The position numbers and the translations under genes were made by a program. From Dehalococcoidia bacterium (GTDB lineage: Bacteria > Chloroflexota > Dehalococcoidia > Lucifugimonadales > UBA1123): a stretch of 54,418 nucleotides of DNA. The notes under the pieces are model-generated. The model did no database searches. It saw only the letters and a list, made by a program, of their open reading frames with translations, and had not been told where the DNA came from. The stretch spans positions 1 to 54,418 of the forward strand of contig JAGWBK010000037.1 in assembly GCA_021295915.1 (NCBI GenBank), in the 5' to 3' direction. Below are positions 7,840 through 17,534 of the stretch, in pieces; position 1 is the first letter of the stretch, and each line of letters starts with the position of its first letter.

Positions 7840-8063
7840 TCACCCTCACCCCAACCCTCTCCCTGAGGGAGAGGGGGTTATTGGTGGACATTCGCGGTAG
7901 GGGCAGACCTGAAACCCGCCCCTGTCAGGCCCTCAGTGGAGAGGGCTGTTGGTAGACATTCTTGGTAGGGGCAGATCTGAAACCCGCCCCTGTCAGGCCC
8001 TCAGCGGAGAGGGGGCTATTGGTGGACATTCTTGGTAGGGGCAGGTTTCAAACCTGCCCCTAC
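7840..8063. repeat. About 69-bp tandem repeat (2.7 copies) with flanking family A and C palindromes
   Basis: The 311-bp gap 7786-8096 between the binding-protein gene and dppB holds a family A palindrome (7840-7878), then copies beginning with GGAGAGGG...TTGGTGGACATT at 7868, 7938 and 8006 (period 70 and 68 bp). Each copy contains GGTAGGGGCAG(A/G)yCTGAAACCCGCCCCTGTCAGGCCCTCAG. The last copy ends in the full family C hairpin (GGTAGGGGCAGGTTT/AAACCTGCCCCTAC). The hairpins might dampen read-through and set the excess of binding protein over permease; this is inference. Confidence 0.85.
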
Positions 8064-8096
8064 AGTAGATTTGCAGAAGGAGTAGGCGGCTACCCG

Positions 8097-10232
8097 CTAC
8101 TTCTTGGTGATGTAGCGGAACTCGGGGGTGAAGGCGTGGGCGGCGGGAACGATGTTGCCGATGTTCGAGCGGTGCGCGACGGTGTCGCGGACCTGGAGCA
8201 CGGTCATCTCGCCGCAGTTGTCCACCATGAGTTCCGACATTTCGCGGTAGATCGTGTGACGTGCCTGCGAGTTGGTCTCGACGCGACCCATCTCGGTCAG
8301 CTCGGCGAGCCTTGCGGCAACGTCCGGCACCACATCGTCGAGTCCAAGCATGTTGCACTCTCCGACAGCCCTCCACGTGGCGGGCTGGTCTGAGTCGAAG
8401 TAGGTGACCCCGAGGCCGGAGATACCGAAGTCGCGAAGCTCTTCAGCGACGATCTCACCCCAGAACCTGGAGCTGGTCGACTGGACGATCTCGGCGTTGA
8501 TGCCGACTTCCTTCAGGTTGTTCTGGAAGAACTCGAGGGCCTTCTGGTAGCCGACGGAGCCGCATGCGCCAGTGCGAAGCTGGATGTCCACGTCGAAGCC
8601 ATCCGCGAACCCGGCGTCGGCGAGAAGCTGCCTGGCAAGATCGGGGTTGTGGTAGTACTTCGTGGCGATCAGCGGGTCGTGTCCGGCCATGCCGGGCAGG
8701 ATCAGGCTCTGGTGCACGTCTGCCAGTCCGAGCGCGACTACGTCACGCAGTCCCTGGTAGTTGATGGCGTGGCGAATTGCCTGGAAGCCCTCAGGAGTGT
8801 TGAGAGGCTCGATGCGCCGGTCAACGAGGAAGTTGCAGGTGATGAGCGACGGGTAGGTGTAGACCTGAACGTTGTCGTCGCCCTCAAAAGATTGGAACGC
8901 GATTGGGTCGAGCTGGAGCGCGACGTCCACCTCACCGGCGGAAAGCTGTAGCGCTCCGACCGCAGCCTCGGGAACGTGCAGGTCAATCACGCGGTCAACC
9001 GATGGGCTCACACCGTCGTGGCCGCCCCAGTAGTCCATGTTCCTGGACATGACGAGGCGCTGCTCGGCAGTGAAGCTCTCGACCTGGAACGGGCCTGTGC
9101 CGATGGACGTCTCGTTGGCCCAGGCGACGCCGTAGTCGGAGCCGTTCTCGTCCATCACCTCGTTGGCGATAGCCTCTTCAGCATCGACGATCAGCAGATC
9201 CTTTGCAGTCAGAAGCGGCAGCAAGGGCGCGTACGGGTCGGAGAGCGTCCACTGGAAGGTCGAGTCGTCAACCGCTTCCATGTTCTCGGTGAGCGTGTAC
9301 CACGCCTGGTTCTCAGCGATTCCCTCACGCTCGAAGATGTTGAACGCACGTTCGAACGACTGGTGTACAGCGCTGGCTGTAACAGGCCTGCCGGTGGTGA
9401 AGTTCACGTCCGGGCGAATGTTGAAGGTGTAGGTCTTGCCGTCTTCCGAGATCTCCCAGGACTCGGCAAGATTCGGGACCACGTTCTTGTTCGGCGACGT
9501 GTTGTCGATGGCAACCAGCCCGTCGAACATGTTGAACGAGACGCGGCAGCCCCAGAATGAGCAGCCTCGCGGCGGCGTGAGAGTGGCGAAGAAGAACACG
9601 TCCCTGACCAGCAGGTCGGGGTAGTCCATCATCATCGACGGCTCTTCCATCGCGGGCGCGGGCATGGCCATCGAGACCGCTTCGGACACAGCCATCTGGA
9701 TGTCTTCCTGCGTAACGCTGGGGCGTTCGGCGAGCGCCTTGGCGATAGCCTCTGACACCTCAGCCTCGGTCAGGCCGGGAGTCTGGGCCGCAAGCGCGTC
9801 GGCAATGGTCTCTGCCACCTGGGCTTCGGTCACGCCCGGCCTCTCGGCCAGCGCCCTGGCGATGGCGTCGCCCACCTGCGCTTCGGTAATGCCTGGAGTC
9901 TGCTCACGCAGCGCACCGGCGATGGCGTCGGCCACCTGGGCTTCAGTCACGCCCGGCTGCTCTGACATGGCCCTGGAGATGGCCGAGGCCATCTGGTCCT
10001 CGGTCACGCCCGGCTGTGCCGCCAGGGCTTGCTGAACGGCCTGGGCGACCTCCTCGGCGGACGCGCCCTGCGGCTGGGACTGGAGCACCTGCATGGCCTG
10101 CTCCATTATCCCCGATATATCGGGAGTCGGCGCAGACGCAGGGGCTGGCGCAGGCTCTTCCGAACAGGCGACCGCCAGAAGCGCGATCAGCATGATCGGC
10201 ACTATGAGAATGGTCAATCTGGGTATCTTCAA
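8097..10232 (-). CDS. Peptide ABC transporter substrate-binding lipoprotein (SBP_bac_5) with helical repeat tether
   Basis: Extracellular solute-binding lipoprotein that should feed the DppBC permease encoded just downstream. TTG 10232 is preferred: GGGAG lies about 7 nt upstream, and a lipoprotein signal follows (basic start, hydrophobic core, lipobox L-A-V-A-C with Cys23). An in-frame extension back to 10439 has no signal character. After a Pro/Ala linker come about seven 19-20-residue units at residues 60-190 (consensus E-A-Q-V-A-D-A-I-A-x-A-L-A-E-Q-P-G-V-T), predicted helical. A Met-rich linker follows, then the family 5 binding domain (PNLAESWEISEDGKTYTFNI; F-T-T-G-R-P-V-T-A; DYWGG). The repeats are unusual and may project the binding domain away from the membrane. 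Family members usually have no such region. Confidence 0.92.
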   Translation of the reverse strand: MKIPRLTILIVPIMLIALLAVACSEEPAPAPASAPTPDISGIMEQAMQVLQSQPQGASAEEVAQAVQQALAAQPGVTEDQMASAISRAMSEQPGVTEAQVADAIAGALREQTPGITEAQVGDAIARALAERPGVTEAQVAETIADALAAQTPGLTEAEVSEAIAKALAERPSVTQEDIQMAVSEAVSMAMPAPAMEEPSMMMDYPDLLVRDVFFFATLTPPRGCSFWGCRVSFNMFDGLVAIDNTSPNKNVVPNLAESWEISEDGKTYTFNIRPDVNFTTGRPVTASAVHQSFERAFNIFEREGIAENQAWYTLTENMEAVDDSTFQWTLSDPYAPLLPLLTAKDLLIVDAEEAIANEVMDENGSDYGVAWANETSIGTGPFQVESFTAEQRLVMSRNMDYWGGHDGVSPSVDRVIDLHVPEAAVGALQLSAGEVDVALQLDPIAFQSFEGDDNVQVYTYPSLITCNFLVDRRIEPLNTPEGFQAIRHAINYQGLRDVVALGLADVHQSLILPGMAGHDPLIATKYYHNPDLARQLLADAGFADGFDVDIQLRTGACGSVGYQKALEFFQNNLKEVGINAEIVQSTSSRFWGEIVAEELRDFGISGLGVTYFDSDQPATWRAVGECNMLGLDDVVPDVAARLAELTEMGRVETNSQARHTIYREMSELMVDNCGEMTVLQVRDTVAHRSNIGNIVPAAHAFTPEFRYITKK

Positions 10233-10396
10233 CTTATCGCTCCCATACTTACTACTATCTCGGTCGAAACCTCGTGCGATTCTGATGATTCGGCCTGGAT
10301 ATGTCAACTTGGGGAGGCCGCGAGGTCTTTCTTCTATAATGCGCGGACAATCCGGCAGGCCGAAGTCTAGCTGCCCGGAAGTCGCGGAGGTCTCTC

Positions 10397-13300
10397 TTGG
10401 GAAGTCAGATGTCAGGCAATCAGAGTGGCGTGAACGCATCGCGGGCAGAATCGCTCATTCCGAACTCACTTGAGTGGCGGTGCATAGGGCCGCACAGGGG
10501 CGGGAGAGTGGTCGCGGTCGCCGGGGACGTCTCCAACCCGATGGTATTCTACTTCGGCTGCGCCGGAGGGGTGTGGAAGACCAACGACGGCGGCACCTAC
10601 TGGGAGAACGTATCTGACGGCTTCTTCAAGACCTCAGCGGTCGGCGCGATCGCGGTGTCGGAGTCTGACCCCAACGTGATCTACGCCGGCATGGGCGAGT
10701 CGTGCACCGCGGTGCCCAGGCTGCACTGGACCTCACGCGCTGACGGGATGTACAGGTCGACCGACGCGGGGCGCTCGTGGGTGAACATCGGGCTGGAGAA
10801 GACGCGATACATTGCGCGGCTGCGAGTCCACCCGCACAATCCCGACCTCGTATACGCCTCGGTGCTCGGACACCTGGAGGGGCCGGACGAGGAGAAGGGG
10901 GTGTTCAGGTCCGACAACGGCGGGCGGTCGTGGGAACGAGTGCTGTTCCAAAGCGAGAACGCCGGATCGAACGATATATGGATGGACCCAACCAACCCGA
11001 GGGTCATCTACGCGACGACCTGGGACTCACGCCGCAGCTACTGGAACTCGTACAGCGGCGGGCTGGACAGCCGGATATTCAGGAGCCTCGATGGGGGCGA
11101 CACCTGGACGGACCTGACTGACAACCCCGGCCTTCCCGACGTGACCAAGGGGCGGATCGGCGTCACCGGCACCGCGGCAAGGCCCGGCAGGGTGTGGGCT
11201 ATCTTCGACGTCGGCGGCGCGGCTGGAGTGGCGGCGCTGGCAGAGCTCGGAGGCAGGACGGGCGGGCTGTACAGGTCTGACGACTACGGGGAGACGTGGG
11301 AGCACGTAAACGACGACCCCGAAATGACGGTGCGTCCGCACTACTACAACCACATCTTCGGAGATCCGGGGAACCCCGAGGTCGTATACAACCTCAACCA
11401 GCCGTTCTGGAAATCGATAGACGGGGGACAGACGTTCAACACCGTTGAGCTGCCCCACTACGACAACCACGATCTCTGGATCGACCCTAACGACTCCAAC
11501 CGCATGATCAACGGCAACGACGGTGGCGCATGCGTGACCTTCAACGGCGGCGAGACGTGGTCGTCGATCTACAACCAGCCGACCGGCGAGTTCTACCACA
11601 TCACGGCGGACACGGAGTTCCCGTACCGGCTGTACGCCACGCAGCAAGACAACTCCTCGATCAGTGTGCCGAGCCGTTCCAGCAGGGGAGCGATCCGGTG
11701 GGCGGACTGCTACTCGGTCGGTAGCTCCGAGAGCGGGCACATAGCAGTCAAGCCGGACAACCCGAACATCTCGTTCTCCGGCGCACTGGGAAGCTCGCCC
11801 GGAGCCGGGGCCACCATGCTCAGGTACGACCACTCCAGCGAGCAGGTGCGCGTCGTCACCGTTTGGCCGGACCTCACCGGTCTAACCGTCCCCGGCAGGA
11901 GGTACCGGTTCGAGTGGGACAACCCGATCGTGTTCTCGCCACACGACCCAAACGTGCTGTACTCGGCAGCCAACGTGGTGTTCAGGTCGGTGGACGAAGG
12001 GGCGAGTTGGGAAGTGATCAGCCCTGACCTGACGAGGGACGACACATCGGACAGGGAGGAGTACGATCCACATACGAACATCGCGCCCTTCGAGCGGTGC
12101 GCCATCTCCCGGTTCGCAGAGTCGCCGCTGCAGCAGGGCGTGCTCTGGACAGGCTCCAGCGACGGGATGATACACGTATCGCAGGACGGCGGAGCGAACT
12201 GGAACGACGTCACGCCGGACGGCCTACCGGAGTGGACCCCCATATATGGACTGGAGGCATCGCCACACGACACGGGGACAGCCTACGTCGCCGCGGCTCG
12301 ATACCAGCACGGCGACTACATGCCCTACCTGTTCCGTACCAATGACTACGGCGCGACGTGGACGGCGATCAGCGACGGCATAGCGGAGGGCGACTACACG
12401 CGGGTCATCAGGGAAGACCCGGAGCGTAAGGGCCTACTGTACGCAGGCACCGAGGGTGGCGTGTACGTCTCCTTCAACGATGGGGAATCATGGCACTCGC
12501 TGCAGCTCGGTACTTCGACAAACTCAGCAGGGGCCCTGCCGGCTGTGCCGATACACGACATGGTGATCAGGGACGGCGACATGGCTGTCGCGACCCACGG
12601 TCGGGGACTGTGGATACTGGACGACCTGTCCATCCTTCACCAGTTTGGAGACGTTGAGGACGCCGCAGACACGCACCTCTTCCGGCCCAGGCCCACGTAC
12701 CGCATCCTCACAGAGCCTTACGGGTACTGGCACCAGACCTCGGGACGCACCAGGCACTACCAGCTCAGCCTCGGAGTCCCGGCGACCTATCGGATCGACG
12801 AGACGGAGCACGGGACGAGGTCGCTTGCACCGATAGACTCCGGCAAGAATCCACCGGACGGGGTCGTGGTCACGTACTTCCTCGGCGAGGAGCCGGAGGA
12901 CGAAGCCGCACTCACGTTCATGACCGAGGTAGGCGAGGTCATCCGGCACCTCTCAAGTCGGGATGGAACACCAAGAGTGCCCACGAAGCAGGGCACCAAC
13001 AGGTTCATCTGGGACATGAAGTACGAGGGAGCGCGTCGTGTCGAGGGCGAGTCGGAGGCCGGTCGTCCCATGTTCGTCCCCATCATCCCGCCGGGCAGCT
13101 ACCGGGTGCGCTTGCAGATCGGCGAGGAGGCGTTGGAGGAGCGGTTCGAGGTACTCGTCGACCCAAGAGTGAGCGTATCCCAGGAAGAGATGGAGCAGCA
13201 GCACGAGCTGCTGATCGCAATACGGAACAAGGTATCGGAGTCCTCAGATGCGGTGGGAACAGTCCGCAGCATCGTCACTCAGTTGGAGCAGTGGACCGAC

Positions 13301-13648
13301 CGCTCCACCGGTACGACAGGCAGGGAGGTGGTGACCGAAGCCGCCGAAGGCCTGCGACAGAAGTTGTCAGTGATCGAGGACGAACTGCTGATAGGAAGCG
13401 TCAGCTCGGACACGCCCATGCGTGGCGCGTTCTACGCGAGGGGGCTGCGACCCAGGCTCGCGTCGCTGGGAGACACCGTCGGAATGGCCGACAGTGCGCC
13501 GACTCAGCAGTCGTACGGGGTCTATGAAGACCTGCGCTCCCAGATCGACACTCAACTCGATGCGCTTCAAAGCATCCTCGACGAAGACCTGGAGGCCTTC
13601 AACAGCATAGTGAGCGAGCTCGATCTGCCGCCGATTGTTCTGAGATAA
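10397..13648 (+). CDS. Large BNR/Asp-box beta-propeller protein (sortilin/VPS10-like, 'glycosyl hydrolase' annotation)
   Basis: A 1083-aa protein built from at least ten Asp-box/BNR repeats of the form S-x-D-x-G-x-x-W, for example VWKTNDGGTYWENV, MYRSTDAGRSWVNI, VFRSDNGGRSWERV, IFRSLDGGDTWTDL, LYRSDDYGETWEHV and LFRTNDYGATWTAI. They fill residues about 45-730, as in VPS10/sortilin-like propellers. A C-terminal part follows with a T-N-R-F-I-W-D-M-x-Y-E-G segment and an Ig-like PPGSYRVRLQIG strand region, then helices. Such proteins are usually exported, yet no signal peptide is visible. TTG 10397 has GGAGG (10385-10389) upstream; ATG 10409 is the alternative. It is divergent from the binding-protein gene. 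No enzymatic activity should be assumed. Confidence 0.85.
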   Translation: MGSQMSGNQSGVNASRAESLIPNSLEWRCIGPHRGGRVVAVAGDVSNPMVFYFGCAGGVWKTNDGGTYWENVSDGFFKTSAVGAIAVSESDPNVIYAGMGESCTAVPRLHWTSRADGMYRSTDAGRSWVNIGLEKTRYIARLRVHPHNPDLVYASVLGHLEGPDEEKGVFRSDNGGRSWERVLFQSENAGSNDIWMDPTNPRVIYATTWDSRRSYWNSYSGGLDSRIFRSLDGGDTWTDLTDNPGLPDVTKGRIGVTGTAARPGRVWAIFDVGGAAGVAALAELGGRTGGLYRSDDYGETWEHVNDDPEMTVRPHYYNHIFGDPGNPEVVYNLNQPFWKSIDGGQTFNTVELPHYDNHDLWIDPNDSNRMINGNDGGACVTFNGGETWSSIYNQPTGEFYHITADTEFPYRLYATQQDNSSISVPSRSSRGAIRWADCYSVGSSESGHIAVKPDNPNISFSGALGSSPGAGATMLRYDHSSEQVRVVTVWPDLTGLTVPGRRYRFEWDNPIVFSPHDPNVLYSAANVVFRSVDEGASWEVISPDLTRDDTSDREEYDPHTNIAPFERCAISRFAESPLQQGVLWTGSSDGMIHVSQDGGANWNDVTPDGLPEWTPIYGLEASPHDTGTAYVAAARYQHGDYMPYLFRTNDYGATWTAISDGIAEGDYTRVIREDPERKGLLYAGTEGGVYVSFNDGESWHSLQLGTSTNSAGALPAVPIHDMVIRDGDMAVATHGRGLWILDDLSILHQFGDVEDAADTHLFRPRPTYRILTEPYGYWHQTSGRTRHYQLSLGVPATYRIDETEHGTRSLAPIDSGKNPPDGVVVTYFLGEEPEDEAALTFMTEVGEVIRHLSSRDGTPRVPTKQGTNRFIWDMKYEGARRVEGESEAGRPMFVPIIPPGSYRVRLQIGEEALEERFEVLVDPRVSVSQEEMEQQHELLIAIRNKVSESSDAVGTVRSIVTQLEQWTDRSTGTTGREVVTEAAEGLRQKLSVIEDELLIGSVSSDTPMRGAFYARGLRPRLASLGDTVGMADSAPTQQSYGVYEDLRSQIDTQLDALQSILDEDLEAFNSIVSELDLPPIVLR

Positions 13649-13754
13649 GACTGAACGCCCCGGACAACACCACACCCATCGTGTCATCGGGATCCATGCT
13701 GAACTGGCTGTCCGGAGTCCACTCGCCGCTCGAGTAGCCGATATAGTCGCGCAT
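13599..13754 (-). pseudogene. Possible gene remnant, 51 codons
   Basis: An ATG (13754) preceded by GAGGTG opens a 51-codon minus-strand frame whose first 35 residues look protein-like (MRDYIGYSSGEWTPDSQF, then MDPDDTMGVVLSGAFS). It then runs antisense into the end of the propeller gene and stops. I read it as the 5' scrap of a lost gene, or chance. No family is recognised. Confidence 0.25.
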
Positions 13755-13825
13755 CTGCGACACCTCGTGCTATTCACGTCGGCAATTCCTGCCATAAGAT
13801 CGACGGTTTCTAGCCTTCATTTAAT

Positions 13826-13854
13826 TTGACACTTTCTAAGACTCTAGGTAAAAT
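13826..13854 (+). promoter_or_regulatory. Strong str-operon promoter
   Basis: Consensus TTGACA (13826-13831), a 17-bp spacer and TAAAAT (13849-13854) in an AT-rich island. Predicted start is near 13861, leaving a leader of about 70 nt with AGGGG (13917-13921) before the rpsL ATG. This is the best promoter match in the window and probably serves the ribosomal superoperon. Confidence 0.75.
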
Positions 13855-13929
13855 TCCCGTTTGTCGCCACTTGTGGACGGCTCGCCTTTTGTCTGTTTTC
13901 AAAGATGTTATAAATGCAGGGGTCTTTTA

Positions 13930-14352
13930 ATGCCCACAGTTAATCAGCTGGTGCGCAAACCGCGCCGATCCAAGAACAAGAAGGAGAAGGCTCCGGCCCT
14001 CCGATACACGTTCAATTCGCTGAAGAACCGCACTCGCAGGGGCTCAGGCTCTCCGCAGAAGCGCGGTGTCTGCGTCCAGGTGCGTACTCAGACCCCCAAG
14101 AAGCCGAACTCGGCGCTCCGCAAGGTCGCCAGGGTGCGGCTGACCAACCAGATGGAGGTCACCGCCTACATCCCCGGTGAGGGACACAACCTCCAGGAGC
14201 ACTCGGTGGTGCTGATCAGGGGTGGACGAGTCAAGGACCTCCCCGGCGTTCGATACCACATCGTTCGAGGCGCACTGGATACCGAGGGCGTGATCGATCG
14301 GAAGCGCGGGCGCAGCAAGTACGGCGCCAAGAGGGACCAGGGCGTCCTTTAA
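13930..14352 (+). CDS. rpsL: 30S ribosomal protein S12
   Basis: Decoding-centre protein of the small subunit. The 140-aa sequence has [10 protein letters not shown] at the start, the PQKRGVC segment, the [19 protein letters not shown] loop where streptomycin-resistance changes fall in other bacteria (wild-type Lys-Pro-Asn-Ser here), and [20 protein letters not shown]. Relative to E. coli S12 it carries an insertion of about 16 residues ([15 protein letters not shown] region), which I associate with Chloroflexota. The ATG at 13930 is supported by AGGGG 8 nt upstream and by family alignment. First gene of the superoperon. Confidence 0.97.
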   Translation: MPTVNQLVRKPRRSKNKKEKAPALRYTFNSLKNRTRRGSGSPQKRGVCVQVRTQTPKKPNSALRKVARVRLTNQMEVTAYIPGEGHNLQEHSVVLIRGGRVKDLPGVRYHIVRGALDTEGVIDRKRGRSKYGAKRDQGVL

Positions 14353-14392
14353 TACACAGGCACTGAACCAGAAAAGTCACTGAGGACATTGG

Positions 14393-14863
14393 ATGGCGCG
14401 AAGACGTAGAGCCGAGAGGCGTCAGGTCATACCCGACCCGAAGTACCAGAACGTGGAGCTCGCCCAGTTCATCAATAAGGTGATGCTCAACGGCAAGAAG
14501 ACGACTGCCCAGAAGATCGTGTACAACGCTCTGGACAAGGCTTCCGAAGAGGTGCGCCGACCTCAACAGGAGGTCTTCGAGCAGGCCATTCGCAACACGA
14601 TGCCGATGGTCGAGGTCCGGTCTCGCAGGGTGGGCGGCGCAACCTACCAGGTGCCGACCGAGGTGCGCCCAGAGCGCAGGCTCGCGCTGTCGATGCGCTG
14701 GATTATCCAGGCCGCAAGGTCGAGGCGCGGCAGACCGATGGCGGAGCGACTGTCAATCGAGCTGGCCGAGGCCGCTCGCGGACAGGGCTCAGCCGTAAGG
14801 CGCAGGGAAGAGCTGTACAGAATGGCCGAGGCCAACCGCGCTTTCGCGCACTACCGCTGGTAA
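14393..14863 (+). CDS. rpsG: 30S ribosomal protein S7
   Basis: Head-assembly protein that binds the 3' major domain of 16S rRNA. The 156 aa equal the usual length. [15 protein letters not shown] is the typical start; [30 protein letters not shown] and the C-terminal KREE-like segment [21 protein letters not shown] all match. It lies 40 nt after rpsL and is followed by a 187-bp gap with a family C palindrome before fusA. Confidence 0.97.
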   Translation: MARRRRAERRQVIPDPKYQNVELAQFINKVMLNGKKTTAQKIVYNALDKASEEVRRPQQEVFEQAIRNTMPMVEVRSRRVGGATYQVPTEVRPERRLALSMRWIIQAARSRRGRPMAERLSIELAEAARGQGSAVRRREELYRMAEANRAFAHYRW

Positions 14864-14964
14864 GCGCCCGGAGGTCTAATCGGTCTTCCATCCGAACAAA
14901 TCTATTTGGCAAAATGTAACGTCACACCAAACGGGGTGAATTGACCTAGCGACCAAATGCCTCA

Positions 14965-14994
14965 GTAGGGGCGGGTCTGCGGACTCGCCCCTAC
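14965..14994. repeat. Family C palindrome between rpsG and fusA
   Basis: GTAGGGGCG and CGCCCCTAC form a perfect 9-bp outer stem around GGTCTGCGGACT. It belongs to the same family as the copies at 8035-8063 and 23184-23207. It lies within the transcribed gap of the str operon. Confidence 0.8.
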
Positions 14995-15050
14995 GATGGT
15001 TGTGAAAGGGAATAAATCCCCGCGCCCATGGGCGAATCAGCAAGGCAGAG

Positions 15051-17092
15051 ATGGACAAGAAAGTTCTAGAAAACACCCGAAACATCGGGTTCATCGCACA
15101 CATAGACGCCGGCAAGACGACTGTCACCGAGCGTGTGCTCTACTTCGCCGGTCGAATCTACAAGATCGGCGGCGTTGACGAAGGCACGACCGCGATGGAC
15201 TGGATGGCGCAGGAGCGGGAGCGAGGCATCACCATAACCTCGGCCGCCACGACCTGCACGTGGAAACAGTACACAATCAATATTATAGATACCCCAGGTC
15301 ACGTGGACTTCACCGCCGAAGTTGAACGAAGCCTCCGCATACTTGACGGAGGCGTCGTCGTTTTTGACGCAGTCGCTGGCGTACAGCCGCAGTCAGAGAC
15401 CGTTTGGCGGCAGGCAGACCGTTACAACGTCCCCCGCATCTGCTTCATCAACAAGATGGACAGGGTGGGGGCGAACTTTTTCAGGGCGACCGCAACGCCA
15501 ACCCGGTCGCCATCCAGATACCGATCGGCGAGGAAGACGACTTCCGCGGCGTGATCGACCTGGTGGAGGAGAGGGCCATCTTCTACGAAGAGGAAGGCCC
15601 AACAGTCCCGCGTGAGGGCCCGGTGCCCGAGGAGATGATCGAGGAGTTCAGGAACTACCGCAACGTGCTGGTGGAGAAGGTCGCCGAGACCGACGAAGAA
15701 CTCATCATTAAGTACCTCGAAGACGAGGAGATAAGCACGGAGGAGATCAAGCGCGCGCTCAGGCAAGCGACGCTTGAATACAAGCTGGTGCCCGTTATGT
15801 GCGGCACCGCGCTCCGACACCGCGGTATTCAGCCCCTCCTCGACGCAATCGGCGACTACCTCCCATCCCCCCTCGACGTTCCCCCCACTGAAGGCAAAGA
15901 CTACTCCACCGGCGAGCCAGTCAAACGCTACCCCCAGGACCCCGAAACTCCATTTGCTGCGCTGGCATTCAAGACGGTGTCCGATCCATACATCGGTCGC
16001 CTCGTGTACTTCCGGGCATACTCCGGAAGCGCTGCCAGCGGGTCGATGGTGTTCAACGCCACCAAGGGCCGCAGGGAGCGGCTCGGACGCCTGGTGCAGA
16101 TGCACGCAAACAGGCGCGAGGAGATCGAGGAGGTCACGGCAGGGCAGATAGTGGCTGCGGTCGGGCTGAAGACCACGACCACAGGCGACACAATCTGCGG
16201 AAGCCGGAACGACGCTGCGGTGCTGGAGACGATCACGTTCCCGGACCCGGTGGTATCAGTGGCCATCGAGCCGAGGTCGCGCGCCGACCAGGACAAGCTC
16301 TCTGACTCGCTCGTCTACATGTCGGACGAAGACCCCACCTTCAGGGTGGCGTACGACGATGAGACCGGACAGACGATCATCTCGGGAATGGGTGAGCTCC
16401 ACCTCGACATCATCGTCGACCGCATCAGGCGCGAGTACAACGTAGAAGCAAACGTCGGACGCCCACGGGTCGCCTACCGCGAGACGGTAACGGGCAACGC
16501 CCGTGCGGAGGGCCGGTTCGTCCGGCAGACCGGCGGCCACGGCCAGTTCGGCCACGTATGGATGGATATCGAGCCGCTGGAACGCGGTGGCGGTATCCAG
16601 TTCGAAAGCAAGATAACCGGCGGCCGCATACCGACCGAGTTCATACCCGCAGTCGAAGAGGGCGCTCGCGAGGCGCTCGCGTCAGGGCCGCTGTCCGGAT
16701 TCCCCGTCGTGGACGCGAAGCTGACGCTTATCGACGGGAGCTACCACGAAGTGGACTCGTCGAAGATCAGCTTCCTGATCGCTGGCTCCATGGCGGCCAA
16801 GTCACTGCTAACCAGGGGCAAGCCCACACTGCTGGAACCCGTTATGAATCTCGAAGTGGTCACCCCGGGAGAGTTCCTGGGTGACGTGCTCGGAGACCTG
16901 GGACGGCGCAGGGGGCAGATCAGAAATATAGAGGGCGTCGGTGACGTCCAGTCGGTGCGGGCCGAGATACCTCTCGCTGAGAGCTTCGGCTACGCAAACG
17001 CGATCAGGTCTCTGACACAGGGCCGCGCAAGCTACACGATGGAGTTCGACAACTACGTCGAGGTCCCCAAAGAGTTGGTAGAGATCGCATAA
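15051..17092 (+). CDS. fusA: Translation elongation factor G, frameshifted by a small internal deletion
   Basis: GTPase that drives ribosomal translocation. Frame 1 (15051 to about 15485) encodes the P-loop AHIDAGKTT, switch I, DTPGHVDF and the NKMD base-recognition motif. From about 15490 the sequence continues in another frame ([17 protein letters not shown] onward) to 17092 with domains II-V intact and normal. Between NFFR and NANP only about three residues' worth of DNA remains where relatives have 11-12, so roughly 8 codons plus a frame are missing. A non-functional EF-G would be lethal, so sequence or assembly error is more likely than a true pseudogene. tuf does not follow, unlike the classical str operon. 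Confidence 0.93.
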
Positions 17093-17172
17093 TCCGCGGA
17101 CGCGGACGCGACGACATATGAGGAGAGGGAGCTCCATCGACATCCTACTCCCCGGCCTCAAAGGGAAAGAAG

Positions 17173-17490
17173 ATGGTAACCGACAGCAGGCAGAAGATCA
17201 GAATCATCCTGAAGGCGTTCGACCACAGGATCCTTGACCAGTCCGCGGGGCAGATCGTCGAGACGGCAGAGAGAACGGGCGCACGCGTGTCCGGGCCGGT
17301 GCCGCTGCCGACCTCCATCAAGCGGTTCTGCGTAATCAGGTCCCCGCACATCGACAAGGACTCGCGGGAACACTTCGAGATACGCACACACAACCGGCTG
17401 ATAGACATCCTGGAGCCGACCTCGAAGACGATCGACCAGCTTACGCGGTTGAACGTCCCGGCCGGCGTGGACATTCAGATCAAGCTTTAG
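17173..17490 (+). CDS. rpsJ: 30S ribosomal protein S10
   Basis: Head protein of the small subunit, and the NusG/NusB-linked antitermination factor in other bacteria. 105 aa. [55 protein letters not shown] and [12 protein letters not shown] are the conserved blocks. The C-terminus [11 protein letters not shown] is standard. It opens the S10 block directly after fusA. Confidence 0.97.
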   Translation: MVTDSRQKIRIILKAFDHRILDQSAGQIVETAERTGARVSGPVPLPTSIKRFCVIRSPHIDKDSREHFEIRTHNRLIDILEPTSKTIDQLTRLNVPAGVDIQIKL

Positions 17491-17534
17491 GGGCAACTTT
17501 GACCGATTTGCAGGGACGGCGAAAATCGCTATAA

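Noticed and set aside
7840-8063. CRISPR array between the transporter genes
   Set aside because: The repeats are 69 bp, nearly continuous and without unique spacers; they contain dispersed palindromes found elsewhere in the window. No cas genes are present.
15440-15520. Programmed frameshift in fusA
   Set aside because: Conserved residues are missing as well as the frame, and no slippery heptamer with a stimulatory structure is evident. A deletion or sequence error explains it better.
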